From positions 14,506,757 through 14,570,756 of the forward strand of contig OX392543.1 of assembly GCA_947623455.1 (NCBI GenBank): a DNA stretch of 64,000 nt. The letters are read 5' to 3'. Position 1 is the first letter of the stretch. Each line of letters starts with the position of its first letter. The DNA is from Mimachlamys varia. Lineage: Eukaryota; Mollusca; Bivalvia; Pectinida; Pectinidae. Position numbers and translations under genes: made by a program. Shown here in pieces: positions 1 through 11,147 of this stretch. The notes beneath the pieces are model-generated. The model saw only the letters and a list, made by a program, of their open reading frames with translations, was not told where the DNA came from and did not search any database.

Positions 1-187
1 AATATAATAGTGATGAAGGGCCCTCGGACAGTGTCCAGTTCCCAGCAGTGCGCGATGCACTGATTGGTTAAAAAGGGCAGTGACGCACAACGCTGATTGG
101 TCCAGTGTATAGCTGACCGCGTCACATGCGGATCACGCATAAGATAGGCCCTAAAGGTCCCGAGAGGGTGTGAAAATCACCCTTAGT
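1..187. other. GC-richer leading patch, no gene seen
   Basis: This stretch is visibly richer in G and C than what follows and contains several short CG-bearing words. No open frame of note and no recognisable repeat is seen. It runs into the palindrome at 188-220. Confidence 0.4.
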
Positions 188-220
188 TCACGTGATCGTT
201 TATAAATAGCGATCACGTGA
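188..220. repeat. Perfect 11-bp inverted repeat around a TATA-like loop
   Basis: The arms tcacgtgatcg (188-198) and cgatcacgtga (210-220) are exact reverse complements. Each holds an E-box-like CACGTG. The 11-base loop reads tttataaatag, which fits a TATA box. A core promoter, for example of a lost retroelement LTR, is one reading; a chance cruciform is another. No coding sequence follows on either strand. Confidence 0.6.
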
Positions 221-235
221 TAGTCAATACAGAAA

Positions 236-867
236 CCTACTGAAACCGTAAGGATATACTTATGGATCATTTAGAAAGTTGAGAGCCTGTTACAACCTAA
301 CAAAGTGTACAAATATAGCCTAATACGTACTACAATTTAAAATACACTTAATCAATTACCAACTTACATAAATATATTTATTGTGCCAATAAATTAAATT
401 TATGTTGTTAAAATGTTATTCGTTATCAACATTTTGTGTTTCTACACAGGTTTTGAGGCGAGCCAGTCTGATGCTGGAGAAGTGCCCAATAGGCGGTGAT
501 CAAAACTCGCACACCATTATCCTCCAATGCGCACGTCTAGTAAAAGTACTACTGCGGACGTTGAACAGACACTGAAGCTGTAGATGATACCAAATCTCAA
601 ATTCTGTTTTGCCGTTATTGTCTGAAAAGAAACGATGGTGACCTAGACTAAAAACGAACTGGCATTCGGACTTTGTTAATGTTGTGTTCATAATATGTCA
701 ACAAGTATCCATATTTATCTTAGGAAATGCAATGCATTCATATTTGTTGTAACTGACATTTGATATGGCTGTAACAGAATGATCGTGCTTCTCCAACCTT
801 TGGTGTTTACACATCACAGTTTATTCGTCATTCTCCGATTTGCTGTTGATATCGAGATACTACATTA
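236..867. other. AT-rich intergenic, nothing recognised
   Basis: No repeat of another part of the window and no protein-like frame was seen. The open frames here are short and have biased, low-complexity composition. Confidence 0.5.
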
Positions 868-1138
868 AAGAATACCAAAGCGTTAACAATATCATAATCC
901 GAAACCAAAATCGATCAAACAAGTGGCAAAATATGAACAAAGAAAAGATTGACATGGATGCCCTGCAAAAGCACAAGAGGATAATACAATGTGTCCCGGA
1001 AGAGTAAGCGTATTCTTCTTCATCGAAGACACACGCCATGTAATTTTTTGTCACATCCAAATAAACATCAATTTCCCAAAATGAGAACGAGTTTCATTGT
1101 CCATCACAACAAGTAAACACACTAATGAGCATACTCAA
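868..1138 (-). mobile_element. Foldback-family (FB) half copy
   Basis: Diverged copy of the most abundant dispersed repeat in the window. It starts with the terminal word gaataccaaagcgt and passes through blocks resembling ccggaagagtaagcg and cgccatgtaa. It ends in a segment resembling the unpaired part of the full element at 2439-2850. The family consensus has a short open frame, and this copy keeps part of it (860-1060), but with no sign of constraint. Confidence 0.75.
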
Positions 1139-1295
1139 AAACGTCCATCTCCATATCACTTAACGATCTTCGTGATAGATGCATGTCGGCTGCTGACGAA
1201 CAAGGGACAGGGATTCGAGAGAACTATATGCACGTTTTATGGTCGCGATATCGGTCCCCTTGAGAATTATTGTGTGGGGGTTTTCAATGATATGA

Positions 1296-1642
1296 AGGTT
1301 CGGCAAAACTTCAAGCGAATATCAAGCCTAATAACTTATTATATTCATACATTTAGTTAAGATTAACTGATATTAGCAATATTCAATATGGATTCCTACG
1401 TGGGTACCGGTACAGCTGCAGAAGTAGAAACTCGGTGTTTGTAAATACGCGTCCATTTTAAACTGTCTTCTAACTTCGGCTTATTGTTGAAGTGGGCCAC
1501 ACCTCAATTTTTTTCATTTTTTTTAGATTTTTCTATCAAGAGTTTCTTTTTAGTTATGGCTCAAATTAAATTCGTTTTAGACTTATTTTTGCATGGTTTT
1601 CAACTGTTTTTTTTCATAATTTTTCAGAATCCCGAAAAGTTC
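1296..1642 (-). mobile_element. TTAA MITE family A, truncated at both ends
   Basis: Reverse-orientation copy of the family whose intact members lie at 18995-19386 and 48217-48540. Shared internal blocks include the reverse complements of acttcaacaacaagccgaag and aaaatggacgcgtgtttaca. The terminal word ggcccaatatacgtaac is missing on both sides, so both inverted ends are lost or decayed. Confidence 0.75.
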
Positions 1643-2438
1643 GTATATTTGGCCTGTAATCATTTTTTGAATTGGAATTATCATTTCGTTGCCGCTTCTG
1701 TTTATTTTAGGATGCACACAACAATCGTTTACCATCACGAATGGGCTTCATTGACCGTGATTATATTTATTATAATTAGATAATTGCATGAACGATATGA
1801 TGAATCTGTCTCATCCCATATGTAAAACAATTAACGAGAGTAAGGAAAAAACAAATAATGTATGTGTTCGTGACGTCGTCCTGCTATTCATTGCGACATC
1901 ATGTTGTGAAGTTAGTGTTAGCTGTGTCATGCGACAAAATACTGTAAAATTCTTAGATTTGAACATATCTATATTGTCATATATATTATAGTGTCGTAAC
2001 ATTACAATCTACACTGTATATAATAACATGTTAAAGGAACTACATGTATTTCGTGATTGTTCAACTCCCAATCAACTTCAAATCCGTTTCATATTTCCAG
2101 GATTAGTATATTGTATACCTAAGTCGTTGGTCGCTTACACACAGTGTCGGTGGTCTATGTTATAATTGTATATAAATGCGTTGCAATTAAACAGTTCGAT
2201 GTAGTGTTGATACAATCGAATGTGTCTACAAATAAAACTGGAAACAAACTTAATAAAGGCATTGTATATGAAGAGCACAGTTATTCTTTCTGTTCATTGA
2301 TTCCTCGTTTTCAAAAAACTCCTGTTACACAGAGTATATGATTGTACGGTACTGTGTGTTCCGTTTGATGTAAAGTGTCATATTCGTACAAGACGACCGT
2401 CATGATATTTTCTGATTGGTCTTTTTGTAATTAAAAAT
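1643..2438. other. AT-rich intergenic, nothing recognised
   Basis: No copy of any repeat family found elsewhere in the window and no convincing frame. Frames on both strands at about 1788-2002 overlap each other, as expected by chance. Confidence 0.5.
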
Positions 2439-2850
2439 CAGAGAATACCGAAGCGTCAACAAAACCATAATCCGAACTCAAAATCAATTAAACTAGAGGC
2501 AAAAAGAAAATAGAAGCAAAAGGAAGAATTACATGGAGACCCTCGTAAAAGTACAAGAGCATAAGACCAGGTGTTTCGAAGATGCTCATACGTGTGTTTA
2601 CTTGGTGTGATTGACAATGATACTCGGTTCTAGTTTTGAGAACTTGATGTTAACTTTGATGTGACAAAGATTTACATGGCAGGTGTCGTCGCAGAAGCAT
2701 AATACGCTTACTCTTCCAGAACACCTGGTCTTATTCTCTTGTACTTTTACGAGAGTCTCCATGAAGATCTTTCCTTTGTTCCTATTTTGCCTCTAGTTTA
2801 ATCGATTTGAAATTCGGATTATGGTTTTGTTGACGCTTTGGTATTCTCTG
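2439..2850. mobile_element. Foldback element FB, full inverted copy
   Basis: Two arms of about 150 bases (2439 to about 2590, and about 2700 to 2850) are near-complete reverse complements. Both outer ends carry cagagaatacc(g/a)aagcg. The centre holds a gagaacttgatgtt stretch and gatttacatggc. Roughly nine half or fragment copies elsewhere lack the second arm, so this copy probably arose as a head-to-head dimer or is a true foldback transposon. No transposase is encoded. No clear target duplication was found. Confidence 0.8.
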
Positions 2851-2869
2851 TTTTTTTCGTCGCAACAAG

Positions 2870-3060
2870 CTAAAATGAAGTGATGTGACGAAATGACTTG
2901 CCTCTGATGTTATCCTCAACTGTCATCAATTTGACTATTCTACTAGAGTGTGCTGTAACGAAGCGTCAGAACATGACCTCTTATAGGATGTTGTCAGATC
3001 CTGGTGAAACGGAGTAAGACCAAGGATATGCGTCTGAATTTTAATCAGATTGTAGATGGC
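2870..3060 (+). repeat. Dispersed repeat with ttttaatcagatt end
   Basis: Shares the words gtgacgaaatg, ggatgttgtcagatcc, aacggagt and ttttaatcagatt, in the same order and spacing, with 22631-22785 beside the glycosyltransferase gene. No coding content. Confidence 0.6.
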
Positions 3061-3412
3061 CATTCGGGTATTGTTTTGGTCCAATCCTGTCACTTTTATA
3101 AAAAAGATAAACGCCCCTAATGAAATTGCTTTTGATTTGTGAATACTCGTATCCAAAGGTGAAGAGGATCATGCTCTTATGATTCACAAAATCCCTAAGG
3201 CAAAGTTCGACAAGCACATTCGACTATACGATTAAATCAGAGGACATACATATAGTGTCTTGAAGTCAAACGGTAGAACTAACAGACCGAATTTCTTTCA
3301 CTATCATTACCTCCTATTGCTTTGGTAGTGCCATGCTTCCCACCAACTCCCATCCTTATATCTTTCATCCTTTTTTGTAATATTATCTAGGCCTAAATCA
3401 CTAGTATTGTCT
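3061..3412. other. Intergenic, nothing recognised
   Basis: Overlaps the end of a 73-residue minus-strand frame with no family resemblance. No repeat found. Confidence 0.45.
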
Positions 3413-3600
3413 GTATGTGGCTGAGTGGTTCGTTTGTCTGACAATCTGCTACCACTAGGCGAGGACAACTAGCTCACCGTTTCGAGGTTTAGGTTAGGCA
3501 TTAGCCAGGTATTGGCCGTAGGTCCTTGCTTTTTTTCTCTGGGCACTTTGTCTCCTCCAACATCAAAATCTGGCTTTTCCTTAAATTACCATAGATATGG
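3413..3600 (+). mobile_element. SINE family 1, decayed copy
   Basis: A tRNA-like head with A-box-like tggctgagtgg and B-box-like gtttcgaggtt is followed by the family body (attggccgtaggtc, then ctctgggcactttgtctcctcc). This matches the order in the better copies at 21995-22215 and 47824-48015. The element is non-coding and would depend on a partner LINE. Confidence 0.65.
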
Positions 3601-3759
3601 ATTTAAAACTGTCATTCACTCGCGTGATACCAATGTGAACATTTATCGTGACAACTCTCTGCGAGTTACCTCCCCTACTATGACACTATCTCAAAAACCA
3701 ATAAACTCATTCTTATGCTACATTGAGCATGTATTGTTTTTAATAATTGATATTATGAA

Positions 3760-4180
3760 CATATATTTACATTCAAGTGACCTTAGACTCAATATATCTA
3801 CCAAAGTGTTTTAAGGGTTTTTTTTCGATAATTTTTTCAGTTGTCGTACCAATACATCTGCGAAGTAGTGCAGAAAATAGTCCCTATTGGGTTTGTTCCA
3901 TATTTCAGATTGAATAACCGTGTCTGTGTTGAACAATTTTTTAGTTGTTATCAATACAAAAAACAGCTATGAATGTCATCAAGATGACGTCATACAGTGA
4001 GTGATGACGTCACATGCCACCTTCTGCTTCATAGACTTGCATAGGTCTGATATTTAAGAATTTGTCCTACAATTATCATAATAAACCTAGATGTAAATAT
4101 AAAGATTAGATCATGTTTTCTGAGGTTAATGAGGAATAAACCTCAATGGGTCTAGAAACAAATTTACATTTTTTCGCCCC
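3760..4180 (+). repeat. Dispersed repeat family D
   Basis: Matches 30398-30925 in opposite orientation over several hundred bases. Shared marks are ctaccaaagtgttt, an imperfect pair of tgacgtca words around cagtgagt, gacttgca and a gaggttaatg...ataaacctca(a/g)tg block. The tgacgtca words resemble CRE sites, but no gene depends on them here. Class of element unknown. Confidence 0.65.
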
Positions 4181-4532
4181 TAGCTATGTGGCCTCGGATG
4201 GAAAATACCATTCCAGTATTCATTTATATATACATGTATGTATCTAGGTTATGCATTTATAATATCAGCAGACAGTTACATGTTTTCATGAATCTGAAAA
4301 AAAAAATGGAAAAAATTAATGATTATCACCTTGTTATGGCCACTGCAATAATGCCACATTTGGTTGCTTGTGAATCACAAAGTAATCTGTGATAGTATGT
4401 TTACTTGCAAAACAAATTTTGAAACATTTTCAACAGAAGAGTGACCCTGCACATTTTAGCTACATTGATTCCTCCTTTATCAAGTCTTCCGCCATGAAGA
4501 CACATGTATACGTAACTCTGTAATTACTGGTC
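4181..4532. other. AT-rich intergenic, nothing recognised
   Basis: A 68-residue frame of low-complexity composition lies here, with no family resemblance. Confidence 0.45.
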
Positions 4533-4803
4533 CTGGCACCAGTTTCATCAACGTTCCTCAAGTTAAGGAAACTCCTTTACAGAATTTAGGGAAGATTTTC
4601 CCCTTAAATTCTGTAATGCTTTCCTATGGAGATTTTTAAAGTTACTCCTTAACTTAAAAATATCCATAGGAAAGCATTACAGAATTTAAGGAAAGTTCCT
4701 TAACTTAAGATTTTCCCCTTAAATTCTGTAATGCTTTCCTTTGGAGATTTTTTTAATTCAGGAGTTTCCTTAAGTTAAGGAACGTTGATGAAACCTGGGC
4801 CAG
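4533..4803. mobile_element. Long-TIR MITE, about 271 bp
   Basis: The left end (ctggcaccagtttcatcaac) and the reverse complement of the right end (ctggcccaggtttcatcaac) match closely. The match continues inward through gttcct(c/t)aa...aaggaaactcct. Inner blocks such as attctgtaatgctttcct appear repeatedly in both orientations, so nearly the whole element can fold. It has no coding capacity, and no clear target duplication was seen. Confidence 0.85.
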
Positions 4804-6597
4804 ATATATCCCGCTACCAGGAGTACCTAATGTTCTACACAACAGCTGGTCAGAGGAGAAAGGCACGAGAGAATTCGAAAGGCACGAACAAAATAGGACA
4901 TGCATTTTCTTATGATTTATTGATTTCCTTTAACATAATCATGGTATCACAAGTACACCAAAGTGTACTTAATTAATTTTATACAATGTATAATTCAAAT
5001 GTTGTGCTTTATCCAAATATCTTTTTTCCGGGGATAAATTTTATGTGCAAAATTCAATTTTGTTATAAGAACTAAAACAAAAGATAAAAGAGACACAGTG
5101 CTCATTTACTGGAGCAGATGGTTATAGTGTGATAACGTAAAATTGTCTTAGCCAAGAAAACTTGCTTGGGCACGAGAACGTTTTTATTAATACTGGCTTT
5201 AGATATGCTAGTCTTTATTGCCAGGACTGGATCTTTTTCTCGTAAAATTTAGATTTGATAGACTCACAAAGCAAGCATTGAAAATTTCCGGAATAATTTA
5301 TGCATCATTAAGAATCAACATTACAAAAGTTAAATCAACTTATTAAAATAGGATCTGATTACTGTGATTTCGTGTGACACGCTTATTGATAGCTATATCG
5401 GGATATCTGAAAAATATTTGAATTATGTATGGAGCTTTATACATGTATTGATTACAGTCGAGTCAGCTCGTCTTTCCTTACCGCGAACCTTTTTACCGGT
5501 ACTTGATCATTGGAGCGTACTGTTTCTCTACAACTGTGCCGGACTATATCTATCGACACTACAAAGGCATCCGCGACTCCATTAAACCAAACACAGAAAG
5601 GCTACACATATAGCATAACCACCTTGATGGAAAATCGATATCGCTTTAATTAAATATCAAATCGGTTGATCGGATGGTGAAGTGATACTGTAACGGACCC
5701 CGCTGTTTTTCACCGACACCACTGAGATTTGAATGCAAATAGTTTGTAAAAAGTGATATCAGACAACCAGTTTTTGGTTGACTGAACACACATATATATA
5801 TATTTATTTGACAGAGCGCTTGTGTACTTTAATGAAACTATAATTCATCAAAGTTGAAGGTAGAAATGCGCAAATTTCTTTCTAGTTTTGGTCGATTTAA
5901 GCAAAAATTTCCTGTTTCCTTGGTATGAAATATACGACAATAGTCCCTCAATGGAAACATGTCCGTAGAAACAAACACTACAATTTTTAGAAATGTGTAA
6001 AACTCCATCAAATCCAGCGAAAGATTTCCTTATTAAATATATATAGAAATATAATATTATTTTTTCTTTGTGTATTCGTTGGTTATTCATGTTCCCAAAT
6101 GATTTTAAACCTATTCTATGTAGAATGGTATTCATTGTGATCATTTTATGCAAATTATCCATCTATGTAAATATATGGTGGAGAGGGTCTTTGTAATACA
6201 ATGATGTACAGTGTATACAATAAAATATTTTTAAATCACCTCAATGTGACCACGTTTATGGCACAGCAGTACGCCATGTGTGATGTCCAACCTTTTATTT
6301 ACATTACAGATACTGTTAAGTGTTACACTGAGTAAAACACATTCCAGACAGAATATTACAATAGTAACACCTATATCGAGGGTTTAGATAATATAATCCC
6401 AGTGAATCTATATCGATATATTGGTAAACTCAACAAAAACAAAAATACGCAGACAACAACACTTTTGTTTTGTATCGCTTGTAAATTTGTTTTATGAAAG
6501 TTCTTAATAGCTCCTCAAGATATCATATATATTATTGTATAGCGGTCGTTATTTACAAATATATAAATATCTAAAAATTATTTATTTTACAGCATTA
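4804..6597. other. Intergenic, nothing recognised apart from a short TA run
   Basis: An AT-rich stretch with a short (ta)n tract near 5791-5803. Frames of 63 to 104 residues show no family resemblance and no repeated block was found. Confidence 0.5.
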
Positions 6598-6803
6598 ATG
6601 AAACAAGTTATCCAACTTATATAAATCACTCATGTTGGCCCGGATGGTAGCACGCGGGGTGTCTTATTGTGGGAGAAAACCAGAGTACCCGGAGAAAACC
6701 CATGTGGTCGGGCAGGGTGGCCCCATACCTTTTCACGTCCGGTCTGGGAATCAAACCCCGGCCGCCTTGTTGAAAGGCAAGTGCGCTATCCACTGCACCT
6801 CCA
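6598..6803 (-). mobile_element. SINE family 3 copy
   Basis: Read on the minus strand it opens with a tRNA-like head (ggtgcagtggatagcgcac, then a B box like gtttgattccc). It continues with a gggttttctccgggtactc body and ends in a tail including gttggataacttgtttcat. The same order occurs on the plus strand at 17841-18075. It abuts the LINE remnant directly on its 5' side. The head shows polymerase III promoter boxes but has a SINE body attached, so it is not a tRNA gene. Confidence 0.75.
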
Positions 6804-8450
6804 GACGTTTATGGAGTATGCTATGGTCGATGACATCGAATGCAGTGTTTCAAGACATTTTTTTCAGAAGGTCTGTTGGAAGGGGGTCAAACTCACATGG
6901 TTTTGATTGCGATGTCCGAATGATTCTGTGTAGTTCATCCGGAGTTGTTGGAATTAGCTCTGACAATGGTTCCCCGTCAAATTGAATGTCAGCACTCATG
7001 ACAGATACATAATTGTCAGTTGTCGAATTCACTTCGTCAACTTTTCTTCTAATCGTGTTGATCTTATTCAGAAAGAAATCGCTGAACTTGTTTGACAAGT
7101 CTTTGTCAGATGTACACCTTGGTAGGATGATTTCACCTTTTTGACCCATTAGCGTTTTTGTGAGTCTAAAAAGCTACCTGGTGTCCTTACCACATTCTTC
7201 GATCTTTTCCGAATAATAACTCTTCTTTGATTGAACGAGAAGTGAACCAACTAACCGACATTGGTCCCTATAAATCTGATGGTGAACGGCCAATTTGGTC
7301 CTTCGCCAACGTCTTTCTGCTCTTCTGCGATTCTGTTTTTTTTCGCACAGATGTTCATTGTTCCACGGGGATTTATATGTAGGTCTCATCGTGATCATCT
7401 TAGTTTGTAGAGGTGCATGTTTTCAATAAGGGCTTCTATACCAGACGTGTATGCTTCAAAAAGTTCTTCAAACCCCATCTTCGGTAGATTGAAGGGCAGA
7501 AGAAGACTGGATATCGTTGTTGAAATCTGGTATCGAAATTTCGAGGAATTTCCGGAAGCTCACTTTTTTCCTTATACTAGCTGGCCTTCTACAATTCAGT
7601 GGTGCTCGGCGCAAAATGATTACCAGAGGGGTTTCCCTTTAAATCACTTAGACATGGATAAATAACTGAAATCGCTCCATGAAAGACAGAGTTTTCTTCC
7701 CTTGTTATGACCACATCAAATGTGTGGCCGCAGGTGTGTGTAGCTTCTGTCACAAGCTGAATCAAACATCTGGACTCAAGAAGCCCTGAGAACTGACGAG
7801 CATCAGCATTAGAAAGATGGTCCAAGTGAAAATTAAGGTCCTCCATGATAATTATCTCTTGTGGCACAACAACCGGTTGTCTACAAAGGTAGACCACTCG
7901 TCAAAAAACATAGTATATCTGAGACCGTTCTGTTTAGATGGAGTAGGCCTGTACATGATGCACAACCTGAAATGTTTACCGTCGGCAATGACAGAGCAAG
8001 TCATGTGCTCAAAGTCTGTAAATACCTCACCATGGCTAGGAGAGAGATTTTTCACACCTAGGCCTTTTTAAACAGAACAGCCACACCACCACCATGTCTG
8101 CCGTCTATAGCATTGTGGATGGATCTATAATCAGTTGGTATCACCTCAGCAAGTACTTGGTCATTGATATCTGAACCTAACCAGGTTTATGTCAGTGCAA
8201 TAATGTCAATGTCCGGATATGTTATAAAATCTCTGATGGACAATGACTTGTTCTGCACCGAGCGGCAGTTTAAGGATACTAAATTCAGAGGAATGATCGA
8301 CTTTGGGTAACCGGTTGCTGTTGACTTTATGACGTGTACATTCTCGTACGATACTGATGGTATTGGAATCCGTGCGGAACTATCGTATCGAGAATGCACA
8401 ATAGTGTCGATGCACGATACCTTTGTAGGAGCAATGTGTCCCTGCAAGAA
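6804..8450 (-). pseudogene. Decayed CR1/Jockey-like LINE ORF2 (endonuclease to start of RT)
   Basis: Read from right to left on the minus strand, pieces in different frames give one ordered protein. First is an exonuclease-endonuclease-phosphatase domain: LNCRSVQNKS and DIDIIALTETWL near 8290-8160, GRHGGGVAVLFKK near 8100-8060, then DLNFHLD and THTCGHTFDVVITRE near 7840-7690. Next is a basic linker with KSPWNNEHLCEKK and RRRAERRWRRTK (7398-7174). A pre-RT segment with DKDLSNKFSDFFLNKI and FDPLPTDLLKK (7149-6850) follows. Last is a reverse-transcriptase motif TAFDVIDHSILHKRL at about 6850-6804, which in intact LINEs lies well inside the RT. The RT between these last two pieces is missing, and everything downstream is lost at the SINE junction. 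Several frameshifts separate the pieces, so it cannot encode an active protein. Its role when intact was target-primed retrotransposition. Clade assignment is from general resemblance. Confidence 0.85.
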
Positions 8451-8750
8451 AGTATGGAGGCGGATAGACCATTTGATGTGACTACATTGACGAGAGTTTC
8501 AGTGTTTAGGCACGAGTGGGTACAAGCATTGGTTTCACGTGATGTAGCACCTATACTCACATGTATTTGCCTAGCAACACCCTTTCCTGCCCGTGTTCCA
8601 CGCATAGTACTTAAGTTTTTTCCCCCAATTCGATTTCTGACAATCTACCGAACACAGCTCAGTGATATCACGACTCACTGGTCTAAGTGCCAGGAAAACA
8701 GGTCTGCTATGCCTAACCATGACTAGGATATTAGCTTGCCATGACGGGGG
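8451..8750 (-). pseudogene. Possible 5' part of the same LINE
   Basis: The minus-strand frame at 8327-8605 runs without break into the region preceding the endonuclease domain (CRDTLLLQRYRAS). Such a leader precedes the endonuclease in many LINE ORF2 proteins. No diagnostic motif such as a zinc knuckle is visible, and the boundary near a G run at 8744-8754 is a guess. Confidence 0.35.
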
Positions 8751-10129
8751 GGGGGGCTACTTGGGACTGCTAGTGTCCACTTGTACATTGGTCTCCTCTT
8801 TGGTGACACTTACAAAATATGTACTAAGAACTAAAAATGTATATTAACGAATAACCGATACACTGTACTACAATTGAACTTTTACTGTATTTACAACATA
8901 ATCAGCAGAGCAGCTGCACCAAAACACGCTTAAACTTCTGGTGCTTAACATAATATGGCAAAGATGTGACGAGATATTAAGGCAAAATTTGAGACGAGAT
9001 GTCTAGTTACGTACGTATTGATCGAACATTTGACGTAGCTCAAAAATTGCTTAAGATTATTCGCTCTGATACTGAAATAATAAAAATACTGTTTTACAAA
9101 ACTTGTTCACAACAGTTGGACGCGCTCTTATATAATCAATTCACAAATAAACACCGGGACGAGACTACAATGTAGGATAAACCGAAATGGCGTATACCCA
9201 AGCCAGATTAAAAAAGATAGGCCTACCAGAAACGTATAAAACCAGAGATTGTCAACTCGCGTAGATCTCGCAATTTATCGCATGAGCCTATTGTTCTCAG
9301 AGATTTGCCGCGAGATAGGGCTGCGATCCGCGTGTAGTGGATACTGGAGACAAGTCTTATGACAGATCTCAAAAAATTAAAATGCGATGAAAAAAGTCGA
9401 TCCGATTAATAAAACAGATATATATGAACTTTTCACAATCCATGGGGATCGTTATTAGTGTAAAATAAGGGTGACTAACTTGTGTGAAAATGTGAATTAT
9501 ATTTTTTACCTGTAAGAGATTGGGTATGAATTGGCAGCTGGAAGGGTGTGTAAATATGTCGTGAACTTTGTCAGTAGCCTACGGGAGCAAGCCTTGTCAG
9601 GCGCTAACCGGAAGTCTGATAAAGGAATGTGTCAAATCATTTGTCATCAAAAAAACTGTTTTCGTTTTCTCCTTCACTTAAAACGTTTAAAGTTTATCTT
9701 ATATTGATTTTCTATTCCGTTATGTCGTGTTGGCGCCAAAGACTGTTGACTTTTTAACAAGAACTGTCCTGGTGTCACGAGATTAGTATCAATGAATGAT
9801 TGGGATATATTTTGATTAATTCGTAGCGTGATAAAAGCCATTCGATAAAAATACCGACAATGCTATTACGTAACTTGTGTGTACACTGTTACGAAGACTA
9901 CTCCGTTAAGGGAAAACAAATATGTAACACAAAAACATTTAAGATCTACCAGATGCAAATATGCATGCATGTATTAAGATGCGGCGTGAAAAAAAAGCTG
10001 AAGAATTCCTCCACTTTGTTAGTCTATTGTGAGGCGGTTTTTCCAGATTCAGATTGGAACTACAATGTATATCAAGAAATTAAATTCGCTTGACACCGGC
10101 TAATAAAAACATCACAGTCTTAGGTTAAC
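8751..10129. other. Intergenic, nothing recognised
   Basis: A poly-G run near 8744-8754 opens the stretch. The rest has only short unremarkable frames and no block found elsewhere in the window. Confidence 0.5.
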
Positions 10130-10552
10130 ATATTTTTGCCAAACTTCATAGGCCTATCTGTAGCACAGGGACCTGAGAATTTGTTACAGCTAGTTTAGGA
10201 CCAAAAATAGGGTGGTTAGAGTCACAGGGACCTGAGAATTTGTTACAGCTAGTTTTGGACCTAAAATAGGGTGTTCAGCGTAATTTTACACATTTGGGGG
10301 GTTAAGTTCAAATATCGATAAAAATGCCACCTCAGTATTCATAAAATCTAGCTTAGAGTAATTTTACACTAGCCTTTATGACCATTGAGGGGGCATTTTT
10401 ATTGAAAATTGAATCTTAACCTCCCCCCCCCCCCCCCCGAATGTGTAAAATTACTCTAAACACCCTATTTTAGGTGCAAAACTAGCTGTAACAAATTCTC
10501 AGGTCCCTGTGATATCTAGTTCCACCGAAACTAAACTGTTTGGCAAAAGTTA
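10130..10552. mobile_element. TIR element with a duplicated left arm
   Basis: The word cacagggacctgagaatttg begins at 10164 and again at 10223, and its reverse complement ends at 10511. Arm homology continues inward through acagctagtttt and aaaatagggtgtt to taattttacacatt. Farther out, ttttgccaaac (about 10134-10144) pairs with gtttggcaaaa (10538-10548). A 16-base C run (10423-10438) sits inside the right half. No coding capacity. Confidence 0.7.
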
Positions 10553-10693
10553 TACCAACATTATCTAAGCCCTCTCCTCAATCTGGAGTAAACATTACAA
10601 ATAAATAAAAGCACGAAACAAATTTAATGAGAGTTAGTGGCGTAGACACATTATGTAGGGCTGTTTTGAAGTGTACGCATTTGTGGTGGTTAA

Positions 10694-11143
10694 AGCCTTG
10701 GTCCCAACCCGCCGTACTTGTAAGTGCGTGCTGTCTACTTCGAAAAACGTGGGCAAAATTTGGGGATCCGTACGTGGTGAGTACCGCCTCAGTACTGATT
10801 AGGGAGCACGCAGACACGCCGTAGCACTTTTAGTGCATGAGGAACTCTCGCTGCGTTCGGGATCGCAATCGTGGCAATCGCACGGAGATCGTATGTTGTA
10901 AGCAAATTGTAAGCACGAACACTTACCATGTGTGCAACGTACGATGCACGCAACTGCTCACGGCCAGGCGTGGCGTGCGGGCAACGTACTTACACCTTGC
11001 GCAACCGTGCGAGTGACGTGCGTTGACTTACTCTCTCCCTGCTCTTGTCACTCCCTACCGCCGTTTTCAGAAAAACATGGCGGCCGTGGCCTCCCCAAAA
11101 AACGTACGGACTTAAAACACGCACGGTAGGTTGTGACCGGGCC
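10694..11143. mobile_element. 450-bp TTAA-flanked MITE
   Basis: TTAA at 10690-10693 and at 11144-11147 flank a segment whose ends match in inverted orientation: AGCCTTGGTCCCAACCCGCC against the reverse complement GGCCCGGTCACAACCTACCG. TTAA target duplication is typical of piggyBac and Kolobok transposons. The interior is GC-rich with many gtacg/gcacg words and two frames of about 65 residues without family resemblance. Non-autonomous. Confidence 0.8.
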
Positions 11144-11147
11144 TTAA

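Noticed and set aside
6632..6985. 117-residue plus-strand frame
   Set aside because: It runs across a SINE and antisense to the LINE remnant.
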